Below, in pieces: positions 26,851 to 35,335 of a stretch of 64,000 nt of DNA (position 1 is its first letter; the number at the start of each line of letters is the position of its first letter). The stretch is from Chelonobacter sp050613185 (lineage in GTDB: Bacteria > Pseudomonadota > Gammaproteobacteria > Enterobacterales > Pasteurellaceae), in the NCBI RefSeq assembly GCF_050613185.1, contig NZ_CP192511.1, positions 2,604,001 through 2,668,000 of the forward strand. The letters run 5' to 3'. The translations under genes were made by a program, and so were the position numbers. The notes under the pieces were generated by a model. The model was not told where the DNA came from, did no database searches, and worked only from the letters and a program-made list of their open reading frames with translations.

Positions 26851-28256
26851 ACAACGGTAAAAGCACGCTAAGTGCGGTCATCTATATTTCTATTATTGCC
26901 GCACTTGGTGGATTTCTATTCGGATTCGATACGGCGGTTATTAGTGGCACAGTTGAGTCTATCCGTAGTGAGGAATTTGGTTTTGGGCTTACATCAGGTG
27001 AATTAGGATTTGCCGTTGCCTCTGTATTAGTCGGATCTGCAATTGGTGCGTGGTATGCTGGTCTCGCGGCCATACGTTTTGGTCGAGTAAAAGTCATGTT
27101 AGTTGCCTCGGTGATGTTTTCCATTTCTGCAGTCGGCTCAGCGCTTGCCGTGGGTTTATGGGATTTTTCAGTTTGGCGATTAATCGGCGGTATTGGGGTC
27201 GGCATTGCCGCGGTAATTGCGCCCGCTTATATTGCCGAAGTTTCTCCGGCACATTTACGTGGACGTTTGGGCAGTTTACAGCAACTTGCTATCGCTGTGG
27301 GTTTATTAGTGTCCTTCATCTCTAATTATCTTCTTGCTAACATTGAAAATTCTCCTAATGCCGAATTATGGGGTGGTTTATTAGCTTGGCGCTGGATGCT
27401 GTTAGTCGAAATTTTTCCAGCCATGCTATATGGAATTATGGCGTTCAAATTACCCGAATCACCTCGTTATCTTGTTAGCAAAAATAAATTAACCGAAGCA
27501 AAGCATGTCTTAATCAAATACACCGGTGAGACGGCTCCGGATGCCAAAATTCACAGCATTCAGCAAAGTTTGGGGGATTTAGATGAAATTATTTCGATTA
27601 AAAACGTACTCTCATCAAAAACACTTTTTGTTCCGGTTGTTTGGATTGGAATTTGTTTTGCTTTTGTTGCGCAATTCACTGGAATTAATATCATTTTATA
27701 CTACGCCTCTTCACTCTGGAGTGCGGTCGGATTTTCCCAATCACTCTCCTTTGCCGTTCCTATCGGTACAACAATGATCGGTGTATTGATGACTATTGTC
27801 GGTATGTTATATATCGATAAAATTGGGCGACGCAAATTACTGCTGATCGGCTCAATAGGTATGGGGATCTCTCTTTGGATTACTGGCTTTATTTTTATGA
27901 GCGCAGACAAAAGCGCAAACGGCTTAGCATTACCGGCATATCTGTCTTGGGCGGCCTTAATCAGTGCGCATATTTTTTATATTTTCTTTTGCGGCACTTG
28001 GGGGCCTGCTATTTGGGTGGTTTTAGGTGAGATATTCCCAAACCGCATTCGAACAACCGGACTTGGCATTGCCATTTGTGCAAACTGGATTGGTAATGTT
28101 ATCGTCACATGGACATTCCCACCGATGTTACAAGCCTTTGGGCTTGCGCCGACTTATTTATTTTACGGGGTCTGCTGTATCGGCTCATTTTTCATGGTTA
28201 AATGGCTTATTCATGAAACTGGTAATCAAGAGTTGGAAGATTTGCCTCAGCGTTAA
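26847..28256 (+). CDS. MFS sugar porter (XylE/AraE-like)
   Basis: A 469-residue sugar:proton symporter of the major facilitator superfamily, sugar-porter family. Signatures include GGFLFGFDTAVISG in helix 1, the loop GRVKVMLVA, IAEVSPAHLRGRLGSLQQLAI, PESPRYLV after helix 6, GRRKLLLIG, and WVVLGEIFPNRIRTTG after helix 10. Twelve hydrophobic spans are apparent. The ATG at 26847 overlaps the hydrolase stop and follows AAGGAG; the longer frame upstream is rejected. It is the second gene of a two-gene operon controlled presumably by the divergent AraC regulator. The substrate is unknown; pentoses or hexoses are typical. One uptake signal lies at its very start. Confidence 0.88.
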   Translation: MNNGKSTLSAVIYISIIAALGGFLFGFDTAVISGTVESIRSEEFGFGLTSGELGFAVASVLVGSAIGAWYAGLAAIRFGRVKVMLVASVMFSISAVGSALAVGLWDFSVWRLIGGIGVGIAAVIAPAYIAEVSPAHLRGRLGSLQQLAIAVGLLVSFISNYLLANIENSPNAELWGGLLAWRWMLLVEIFPAMLYGIMAFKLPESPRYLVSKNKLTEAKHVLIKYTGETAPDAKIHSIQQSLGDLDEIISIKNVLSSKTLFVPVVWIGICFAFVAQFTGINIILYYASSLWSAVGFSQSLSFAVPIGTTMIGVLMTIVGMLYIDKIGRRKLLLIGSIGMGISLWITGFIFMSADKSANGLALPAYLSWAALISAHIFYIFFCGTWGPAIWVVLGEIFPNRIRTTGLGIAICANWIGNVIVTWTFPPMLQAFGLAPTYLFYGVCCIGSFFMVKWLIHETGNQELEDLPQR

Positions 28257-28263
28257 ATTAATA

Positions 28264-28308
28264 TGAGCCTTTTAGCCCATATTTTTCGCTAAAAGGTTCG
28301 CTTTTTGA
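28264..28308 (+). terminator. terminator of the hydrolase-porter operon
   Basis: GAGCCTTTTAGC and GCTAAAAGGTTC form a 12-base stem with one G-U pair, followed by GCTTTTTG, 8 bases past the porter stop. Confidence 0.8.
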
Positions 28309-28320
28309 AATCGTTTCCTA

Positions 28321-28464
28321 TATAATCTTGCGACCCTGTATTACGACTGGTTTTCCCGCCGCGTAAATGTCATTGAGTTCTCACTCGAAGGGGTGCAGCA
28401 ATCAATTTGAGGTGTGTCTAATATTAGACACAGGGTTTAAAATTTTTATATTGGTAATCATTTA
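28321..28464 (+). promoter_or_regulatory. promoter and 5' leader of rplM-rpsI
   Basis: A TATAAT box at 28321-28326 begins a leader of about 130 bases before the L13 ATG. The leader contains a small TTGAGT/ACTCGAA hairpin near 28373-28390 and a perfect 20-base palindrome (TGTGTCTAAT with ATTAGACACA) at 28413-28432. The rplM operon is autoregulated at the leader in enterobacteria; a similar role here is inference. Confidence 0.6.
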
Positions 28465-28893
28465 ATGAAAACTTTTGTAGCAAAACCGGAAACTGTAAAA
28501 CGTGACTGGTATGTAGTTGACGCGACCGGTAAAACTTTAGGTCGTTTGGCTACTGAAATCGCAAGTCGCTTACGTGGTAAACACAAAGCCGAGTACACCC
28601 CGCACGTAGATACCGGTGATTACATCATCGTGATTAACGCTGAGAAAGTTGCCGTAACCGGTAAAAAACAAAGCGATAAAATCTACTACTGGCACACAGG
28701 CCACATCGGTGGAATCAAACAAGCGACTTTCAAAGAGATGATCGAACGTCGTCCTGAAAGCGTGATTGAAATTGCGGTTAAAGGTATGTTGCCTAAAGGT
28801 CCTTTGGGTCGTGCAATGTATCGTAAATTAAAAGTGTATGCGGGTGCCGAACACAGCCACGCTGCGCAACAACCACAAGTATTAGACATTTAA
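28465..28893 (+). CDS. rplM: 50S ribosomal protein L13
   Basis: Early-assembly protein of the large ribosomal subunit. The 142-residue sequence starts MKTFVAKPETVKRDWYVVDA and carries the family hallmarks GKTLGRLATEIASRLRGKHK, HTGHIGG and GMLPKGPLGRAMYRKLKVYAG. It is followed after 16 bases by rpsI, the universally conserved pair. Confidence 0.98.
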   Translation: MKTFVAKPETVKRDWYVVDATGKTLGRLATEIASRLRGKHKAEYTPHVDTGDYIIVINAEKVAVTGKKQSDKIYYWHTGHIGGIKQATFKEMIERRPESVIEIAVKGMLPKGPLGRAMYRKLKVYAGAEHSHAAQQPQVLDI

Positions 28894-28909
28894 TCACGGG
28901 ATCAAGATT

Positions 28910-29302
28910 ATGGCAGAGAATCAAAACTACGGCACAGGCCGCCGCAAAAGCTCTTCAGCCCGTGTATTCATCAAACCGGGTACAGGTAAAATCACTATCA
29001 ACCAACGTGAAATCGACGTTTATTTCGGTCGCGAAACTTCACGCATGATCGTGCGTCAACCGTTGGAATTAGTTGAATTAACTGAGAAATTGGATCTATA
29101 CATCACTGTTAAAGGTGGTGGTATTTCAGGTCAAGCCGGTGCGATCCGTCACGGTATCACCCGCGCTTTAATGGAATATGACGAAACTTTACGCCCTGCA
29201 TTGCGTGCAGCCGGCTTCGTCACTCGTGACGCACGTCGTGTTGAACGTAAAAAAGTGGGTCTGCGCAAAGCACGTCGTCGTCCACAATTCTCCAAACGTT
29301 AA
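28910..29302 (+). CDS. rpsI: 30S ribosomal protein S9
   Basis: Small-subunit protein whose C-terminal tail reaches the P-site tRNA. The 130-residue protein starts AENQNYGTGRRKSSSARVFIKPG and ends with the invariant basic tail RRRPQFSKR. The ATG follows GGGATCAAG. A 9-base hairpin overlaps its stop codon. In many Pasteurellaceae sspA-sspB would follow; here a gene-less structured stretch and a group II intron follow instead. The last 21 bases of the gene recur with one mismatch inside the intron. Confidence 0.98.
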   Translation: MAENQNYGTGRRKSSSARVFIKPGTGKITINQREIDVYFGRETSRMIVRQPLELVELTEKLDLYITVKGGGISGQAGAIRHGITRALMEYDETLRPALRAAGFVTRDARRVERKKVGLRKARRRPQFSKR

Positions 29303-29321
29303 GTGCGACAATGTCGCACTT
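29301..29321 (+). terminator. hairpin overlapping the rpsI stop codon
   Basis: AAGTGCGAC and GTCGCACTT pair perfectly around AAT. It uses a near-match of the uptake signal. No T run follows, so termination strength is uncertain. Confidence 0.45.
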
Positions 29322-29324
29322 ATG

Positions 29325-29758
29325 GTGTGCAAGTTATTGTTTTTACAAAGATATTTTATCGGAGTATAGCAATTCTTGCACGCAGTTGCAAACCTTTTAT
29401 ACGAGGTTTGCAACAACTTTTCAAGTACCCCTCGGGGGTACTTGGGAAGCCAGACAAAGAAACGAGGCGTTGCCTAAGATCTTTGTTCTAAGTTGGATTA
29501 GTAAATAGACCAATTTATGTGTAACTAAGGTATGATCTTCACTTTGATGTCGTCCTGAGTAGTCAAATACTCAAGGTTAAGTTAAGAAAGCAAGATCCAG
29601 TTAAGAGCTTACCCATAGCTCCTTGTCATAAATCCATATTTACCGCCTACTATAAATAAAGCCCAGAGGTTTACGAGCACGATGAAACTAAACCTACAAT
29701 ATAAATTGGTAGTTTATATTGGTAAGTGCATACTTCAAACATGACCGATTAAATCGGT
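29325..29758. other. gene-less stretch with a run of stem-loops (structured RNA candidate)
   Basis: No plausible gene was found. Stems occur in succession: GTGTGCAAG 29325-29333 with CTTGCACGC 29375-29383; GTTGCAAACC 29385-29394 with GGTTTGCAAC 29405-29414 (perfect); CAAGTACCCC 29422-29431 with GGGGTACTTG 29435-29444 (perfect). Next come ACAAAGA 29454-29460 with TCTTTGT 29480-29486 enclosing AGGC/GCCT, then TGAGTA/TACTCA near 29556-29573, and GAGCT/AGCTC near 29605-29621. The last two are CAATATAAA 29697-29705 with TTTATATTG 29713-29721, and ACCGAT/ATCGGT 29744-29758. This may be a non-coding RNA or the distal part of the intron. The next 300 bases to 30058 are AT-rich and show nothing I recognise. 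Confidence 0.6.
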
Positions 29759-31052
29759 TTGCTTTACACATTATAATCTCTTTTTCTCTGTTAAGGGGGA
29801 TAGAGATGTCAATAGCATTACACTTTATTTTGATACAACATCAAGATAAGGTTATTATTGCTCAATTTTCAGTTATTTCATGTTTATAAATTGTATTTAT
29901 CTCATCAAGAAGAGCGGCTTAGCTGTATCTAAATTTTGAGAAAATGAAATGCGTATGCTGAAAATAGGATATAAAACAGTAAAGTACGAAGTTCTCGGCA
30001 ACATTGGGAACAGGAAGAAGTAAATAGTATGCAGACAAGACTTATTTATGCTGTTTAGGTGTGAAAACTTAGTAAGTGCATAAGCTGTTATTATCATTGT
30101 TACGCTCGGTATAACGAGAGTGTAACCTGCTATATGACTGGCAGTAGCCTAGGGGCAGTGCGGTTTTGGTAACGAAACGGTACGAAGCGTCCTGACAATG
30201 TAACCCCTCCTCGGAGGTTGCCGTTTATCGTGAGATAACGGGAAGAGAATGTTGAACAGTACAACATTCAAGGTGCTAGGCTGAATAGAAAGATAAACGT
30301 AAGTGAACAGTTGATAAACCTCGTAATGAAGAGAAAGCCTACGACTGTTATTGGCTTTGACCAAAAGGTATGCGGTTGGTTATTCCTCTTTAACGTGGGA
30401 ATACGTCATCATCAAACCGTCGGGGGACAGACTGTATCTTCACTATTCGTGTGGTAATAACGGAAATTGGTAAGCCTGTATTTTCGCCCTGTCCACAATT
30501 CTCCAACCGTTTGAAAAGAGCGGCAGGGGAAATAAGGGATAAGGCAGGTAAAGCGTAAGCAATGCTGTTGAAAGTGCAGGTAAGGGAGGTTGGAGAAAGC
30601 GAATGCTTTGCTGTAATGGCAGGGATAGGGTATGAAATATGACCCACCCGAAAGGGGGCAGACTTCCAACTGGTCTTTCATCGCAAGATGACGGGCAAAT
30701 TCCTTTAATGGTTATTGGAAAGTTTGGAGAATTAGCGGTGATTTACCAATAGGTCATTGATAATTGTCGGGAAAACAAACTGATAACAATGTAATAAATA
30801 AGGGTAAAACGCGCGTTGGCGCATTGGCTGCCTGAGAAACAGCCAATAATTGGGACGGGAAAACCCCTCTCACCAACGCGACGCTACTCTTTAACCCAAC
30901 GGTTACAAGAGATGTAAGACTGTCGGTAAAACGATAGTTCCTCTTGTAACTAATCCAAATAATCGTATTGTTATTTGGGCAAGGTTAATTACATTAGGAA
31001 TTTATCCACTTACCGATGTTTCTTACTGCTTCTTGTACTATCAGGAGCAAGT

Positions 31053-32785
31053 ATGAAAGAGCGAACTCATTCTACTAAGAAAGTATTATGCAGTCCAGCG
31101 CCAACGGCTCCGAACATAGCGCAACACTGGCACTCAATTGATTGGGGAAAGGTGCAACGCTATGTTAAAGGAATGCAAGTGCGGATTGCGAAGGCAACAC
31201 GGGAAAGCGATTGGCGTAGGGTTAAAAACCTACAACGAATGCTGACCCACTCGTTTTATGCGAAAGCATTAGCCGTTAGACGAGTGACTGAAAATAAAGG
31301 CAAACGGACTGCCGGTGTGGATAAAACCATTTGGGATTCTCCATCACTCAAATGGAAAGCAATCGACACCTTGTCGGCAAAAGGGTATAAACCTAGCCCA
31401 TTGCGGCGAGTTTATATTCCCAAACCCAATGGTAAGCAACGACCATTAGGGATTCCGACAATGAGGGATAGGGCTATGCAGGCATTGTATTTACTGGCAC
31501 TGCAACCTGTTGCTGAAACATTGGCAGATAAAGGCTCATATGGGTTTAGGCTAAACCGTTCTACGGCTGACGCGATAACCCATATACATCAAATATTCAC
31601 CAAGAAAGGGCGAAAAACCAATCGTCCTGCCGAATGGATATTAGACGCCGATATACAAGGATGTTTCGACCACATCAATCATGATTGGCTGTTAAAACAT
31701 ATTCCGATGAATAAACGGATATTGCATAAATGGCTGAAATCGGGTGTGGTTGAATTCGGGCAGTTAAAACGGACAGAGGAAGGTACGCCACAAGGTGGTA
31801 TAATTTCCCGACTCTGGCAAATATGGCACTGGACGGGCTCGAAAACGAACTGGCGAAGCACTTCGGTGCGAAAGGCAGTAAACAAATTCGAGAACATAAA
31901 ACCTACATGGTGCGATATGCCGATGATTTTATTATTTCGGGCAATTCAAAAGAACTACTGGAAAATAAAGTCTTACCTGTGGTGAAAAACTTTATGGCAG
32001 AACGAGGGTTATCTCTGTCAGAAAGTAAAACCAAGGTGGTGCATATCGAACAAGGATTTGATTTTTTAGGTTGGACGGTTCGACGTTTGAATCAACGAAT
32101 CTTGATTAAACCGAGCAAGAAGAATGTGCAAACATTTTATCGCAAGGCAAAAACCATGATTTCTAAGATGAAAATGGCGAAACAAGAAGAGCTGATTTTT
32201 GTGTTAAATCCGATGTTACGAGGGTGGGCTAACTATCACCGTCATCAAGTTTCCAGCATTGCCTTTGCCCGAATGGACGCATTGATTTGGCGAGCCTTAT
32301 GGAAATGGTGTAAACGCCGACATCACAATAAAGGGATAAGGTGGATAAAAGAGAAATACTTTTGTTCAACCGCCACTAGAAATTGGATATTTGGCACAAC
32401 CTATACTGATCCAAAAGGTGAATTGAAACCGATAGAGTTATTCTATTGCGGATACGTCAAAATTGAACGGCACATTAAAGTGAAACAGGATTATAATCCG
32501 TTTTTACCGGAGTGGGAGTTATATGGAGAAGAGTTACATCGTCAGCGGTTGTATAATAAACAATCGCACCGACGACAGTGGCAAGCCCTGTATAACGATC
32601 AGAAAGGAAAATGTGCATTATGCGAACAGGCAATAACGGAAGAAACAGGTTGGCACGACCATCATATTGAGTATCGAATGTATGGCGGTAGTGACGCTTT
32701 GAGTAATCGTTGTTTGCTACACCCGATATGTCATAGAAAAGTCCACGCCTTGAATTTAAAGGTAGTGAAACCGACTATCACATAG
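31053..32785 (+). pseudogene. group II intron maturase/reverse transcriptase, frameshifted
   Basis: The intact product would be about 577 residues. The first part has the RT N-terminal domain, AGVDKTIW, the PKPNGKQRPLGIPTMRDRAMQ block, LDADIQGCFDHINHDW and EGTPQGGIIS. There the frame breaks: one C is missing in the CCC at 31807-31809. Restoring it would read ISPTLANMALDGLEN and join the downstream frame, which has YADDFIISG (catalytic Asp pair), the maturase domain (PMLRGWANYHRH) and a C-terminal HNH endonuclease (CALCEQAI, HDHHIEYRMYGG, HPICHRKVH). The ATG at 31053 follows CAGGAG. If the shift is real, maturase and mobility in cis are lost; a homopolymer sequencing error is the alternative. 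Confidence 0.85.
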
Positions 32786-32800
32786 TTAATAGAAAGGCTT

Positions 32801-32834
32801 GAGCTGTATGCAGAGAAATTTGCCCGTACAGTTC
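32801..32834 (+). other. group II intron domain V
   Basis: A 34-base hairpin starting GAGC, with the catalytic AGC triad, pairing GAGCTGTA with TACAGTTC, the two-base bulge, and a distal stem closed by a GAAA tetraloop. The catalytic RNA core is intact. Domain VI and the 3' splice site follow to 32875. Confidence 0.88.
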
Positions 32835-32914
32835 TTAGGGGGCTGAAACGCAGTAATGCATTTTGGCTACCCGACTTTGGAAATTTACCGACAGTATTTA
32901 TACTGCAAAGATAC

Positions 32915-32944
32915 AAGCCGATCGGGAAAGCAATCGGCTTTTTT
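32915..32944 (+). terminator. terminator downstream of the intron
   Basis: AAGCCGAT and ATCGGCTT arms followed by TTTTTT. A small perfect hairpin (CAGTAT/ATACTG, 32892-32905) precedes it. Likely ends the transcript running through rpsI and the intron. Confidence 0.75.
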
Positions 32945-32971
32945 GTTATAGCTAAACAGCTCGCTATAACA
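32944..32971. repeat. inverted repeat before the yfeX terminator
   Basis: TGTTATAGC and GCTATAACA, nine-base perfect arms with a ten-base spacer, wedged between two terminators. Role unknown. Confidence 0.6.
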
Positions 32972-33012
32972 AAAAGTGCGGTCTGATTCGTTTTTAATCT
33001 GACCGCACTTTG
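32971..33012 (-). terminator. uptake-signal hairpin terminator of yfeX
   Basis: AAAGTGCGGTC and GACCGCACTTT pair over 11 bases; on the minus strand the stem is followed by five T. It lies 21 bases past the yfeX stop. Confidence 0.75.
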
Positions 33013-33032
33013 CCTACGCTGAAGATGTTACG

Positions 33033-33944
33033 TTATGCCAGGGCTTTTAACTGTTTAAGCGACGGAGCATAATAGTAACTGCCGCTGACCGCTTTGGTGA
33101 AGCCAAGCAAACGGTCGGTTTTTCCATCGGTTTCACCGAACATACTCAACAATTGTTGTTCGATATTGTGCAAGCGTGCGCAGTAGCAGATAAAATACAA
33201 ACCGTGGGCGCCACTGACTTTACCGTATGGCAGGCTTTGGCGTACCATTTTCAGCCCGGCACCGTTTTCTTTCAGATCCACTCTGCCGACGTGCGATGTA
33301 TCAGGTACATCATCCAATTCCACGCTATCGGCTTTGGTTCTGCCGATCACACTTTCTTGTTTTTCGGTATTCAGTTTTTGCCATTTATCCAGTTGATGTT
33401 CATAACGTTGGGTGAACACATAGCTGCCGCCTTGATCGTTACCCTTGGCGATCAACGCAATTGCTGAGCGCTCCTCTGTGCCTTGCGGATTTTCCGTACC
33501 ATCAATAAAGCCGGTTAAATCACGTTCTTCAATCCAGCGGAAACCTTGAGTTTCTTCTTCCACCTTAATCGCTGCGGCAAACAACCGCATTGCCATTTGC
33601 CCGGCGGAAAAGCAGACATCCTGGCGCAACGCCTGAATATGGATCAGCAAATCACGCTGTGTTGCCGGGGCAGTTAAGTTGCCTTTGCCTAAGGTGGTGA
33701 AAGGTTTCAATTCAACCGCACTTTGCTCTTTTTTCAGTTGCTGCCAAACCGAATCGCCGAAAGCCAGCGTCGCACCTAATCCCGCCTCAGGATAAGCCTG
33801 CTGCAATTTTTCCAATTCGGTTAAAAAGGGAATCACCGCTTGTTTTAATGCCGATAAATCAATAATCGTCGCTTCTAAAAAAAGCCCCGCTCGGCAATGT
33901 TCTAATAAAATCCCGCTCTGCGCTGACGCCGATAATACCATCAT
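33033..33944 (-). CDS. yfeX: Dyp-type heme peroxidase, YfeX-like
   Basis: A 303-residue heme peroxidase of the DyP family; E. coli YfeX has been linked to porphyrinogen oxidation and, disputedly, to iron removal from heme. Visible are the GFIDGTENP motif with the distal Asp, the proximal-heme His in DTSHVGR, the catalytic Arg in KMVRQSLPYG, and YFICYCARLHNIEQQLLSMFG. Length and sequence match YfeX throughout. Two ATGs in tandem (33944 and 33941) follow AGAGGACAG. No signal peptide, so cytoplasmic. It is followed upstream by selD on the same strand with 51 bases between them. Confidence 0.93.
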   Translation of the reverse strand: MMVLSASAQSGILLEHCRAGLFLEATIIDLSALKQAVIPFLTELEKLQQAYPEAGLGATLAFGDSVWQQLKKEQSAVELKPFTTLGKGNLTAPATQRDLLIHIQALRQDVCFSAGQMAMRLFAAAIKVEEETQGFRWIEERDLTGFIDGTENPQGTEERSAIALIAKGNDQGGSYVFTQRYEHQLDKWQKLNTEKQESVIGRTKADSVELDDVPDTSHVGRVDLKENGAGLKMVRQSLPYGKVSGAHGLYFICYCARLHNIEQQLLSMFGETDGKTDRLLGFTKAVSGSYYYAPSLKQLKALA

Positions 33945-33995
33945 TATTCTGTCCTCTTTTATTCGTCTTTATTTTTAGTTAGATAACTTGCGCGA

Positions 33996-35081
33996 TTAAC
34001 GCACCTCAATCAATACCTGGCTATCGGCATGCCGTGCCAGTAAGCGCCCGATCCGAAACAGTTCAACGCCGTTTTCCGCCGCCAACGTTCTCACCTGCTC
34101 TACCGCCTGTGGACGCACGGCAATCAGCAAGCCGCCTGATGTTTGCGGATCGCATAAAACCGCTTGCTGCGCCTCGCTCATTGGCGAAATCAAATGCCCG
34201 TAGCTGTCAAAGTTACGTTTATTGCCGCCCGGGATACAGCCTTTTTCAACATAATATTCCACGCCGTCGAGTAACCGCACTTGGTTGAAATCTACTTCTG
34301 CCGCGACATTTGAACCTTGGCAGATTTCTGATAAGTGTCCCAGCAAGCCAAAACCGGTGACATCAGTCATGGCGGTAATATCTTCAATCTCGGCAAATTT
34401 TGTGCCGATACTGTTTAATTGGCACATCACGTTTGAAGCGAGATTCTGATGTTCCGCTTTCAATTTGCCTTTTTTCTCAGCGGTGGTCAGAATGCCGATA
34501 CCCAACGGCTTGGTCAGATAAAGTTCACAGCCGGCTTCAGCAGCATTGTTCTTCTTCAATTTCTCGGTATTAATCACACCGGTTACCGCCAAGCCGAAAA
34601 TCGGTTCAGGCGCGTCAATCGAGTGTCCGCCGGCGAGGGATATTCCTGCCGTCTGACATGCCGCACGCCCGCCGTCCACAATACGCTGCGCCACTTCCGG
34701 TGGTAATTTGCTGATCGGGAAGCCCAAAATCGCAATCGCCATAATCGGCTTGCCGCCCATGGCATAAATATCGCTGATTGCATTGGTGGCGGCGATTTTA
34801 CCGAAAGTGAACGGATCATCAACAATCGGCATAAAAAAATCGGTGGTGCTGATAATGCCGATATTGTTACCAAGATCGTACACCGCCGCGTCATCCCGGC
34901 TCTCATTGCCAACCAGCAACTGCGGATCCATAAATTTTTCCATTTCGGTGTGTAAAATTTGATCCAACACTTTCGGAGAGATCTTACAACCACAACCGGC
35001 GCCGTGGCTGTATTGCGTTAAACGGATGACATCACTGACCACATGATTGAATTCACTTTCGACAATATTTTGCTCACTCAT
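33996..35081 (-). CDS. selD: selenide, water dikinase (selenophosphate synthetase)
   Basis: Makes selenophosphate from selenide and ATP, the selenium donor for selenocysteine tRNA and 2-selenouridine. The 361-residue protein has the active-site loop GAGCGCKISP with Cys30 and Lys33, the metal-binding RDDAAVYDL, STTDFFMPIVDDP and GGHSIDAPEP. The catalytic position is a TGT cysteine codon; in H. influenzae it is reported as a TGA selenocysteine. The N-terminus is about 13 residues longer than in E. coli. No selA, selB or selenoprotein gene is seen in the window. Confidence 0.96.
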   Translation of the reverse strand: MSEQNIVESEFNHVVSDVIRLTQYSHGAGCGCKISPKVLDQILHTEMEKFMDPQLLVGNESRDDAAVYDLGNNIGIISTTDFFMPIVDDPFTFGKIAATNAISDIYAMGGKPIMAIAILGFPISKLPPEVAQRIVDGGRAACQTAGISLAGGHSIDAPEPIFGLAVTGVINTEKLKKNNAAEAGCELYLTKPLGIGILTTAEKKGKLKAEHQNLASNVMCQLNSIGTKFAEIEDITAMTDVTGFGLLGHLSEICQGSNVAAEVDFNQVRLLDGVEYYVEKGCIPGGNKRNFDSYGHLISPMSEAQQAVLCDPQTSGGLLIAVRPQAVEQVRTLAAENGVELFRIGRLLARHADSQVLIEVR

Positions 35082-35335
35082 TTATAATCCTCTTTGTTAT
35101 TTTGCTTCGACAGGCTAACTAAGCGTATTGTACCCTTTTTTCATTATTTTTTTAGCGAAATGAACAATCTTGCTGAATTTATCATCAATTATTGGTGTTT
35201 AACATTTATTTAACGTGATGATTATCAGAATTTTGATCTTTATCCATTTATAAAGTTGTTTTTTATGAAAGAATGCGGTATAGCTATTCACTGAAAAAAC
35301 ACTTCAAAACACAACATTGACAAGGAGTAACTATA

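Larger units (their letters stand above)
30059..32875 (+). mobile_element. group II intron with HNH-type maturase (5' end uncertain)
   Basis: Evidence is a group II reverse transcriptase frame, a canonical domain V (32801-32834), a domain VI-like hairpin and the 3' end CTACCCGAC at 32867-32875. Domain I-type structure lies upstream: stems GTTACGCTCG/CGAGAGTGTAAC near 30098-30125, CCGTTTATC/GATAACGG near 30222-30240, and GAATGTTG/CAACATTC at 30247-30270. A GCGTTGG/CCAACGC domain lies near 30814-30880, and GTTACAAGAG/CTCTTGTAAC before the reading frame. Introns start GUGYG; candidates are 30059 (GTGTG, used here), 30158 (GTGCG) and 29325 (GTGTG). Most likely a chloroplast-like (CL) lineage. It lies between rpsI and yfeX, not inside a recognisable gene. 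Confidence 0.75.

Noticed and set aside
30390..30681. Two overlapping minus-strand frames in the intron
   Set aside because: They lie in the structured RNA part of a group II intron, overlap each other and lack translation signals.
30975..31052. Upstream extension of the maturase to the ATG at 30975
   Set aside because: The added residues are not part of the maturase family and the ATG at 31053 has a much better RBS.
31053..32785. Retron or diversity-generating reverse transcriptase
   Set aside because: The RT has the group II maturase layout with an HNH domain, and a canonical domain V follows, so a group II intron explains it.
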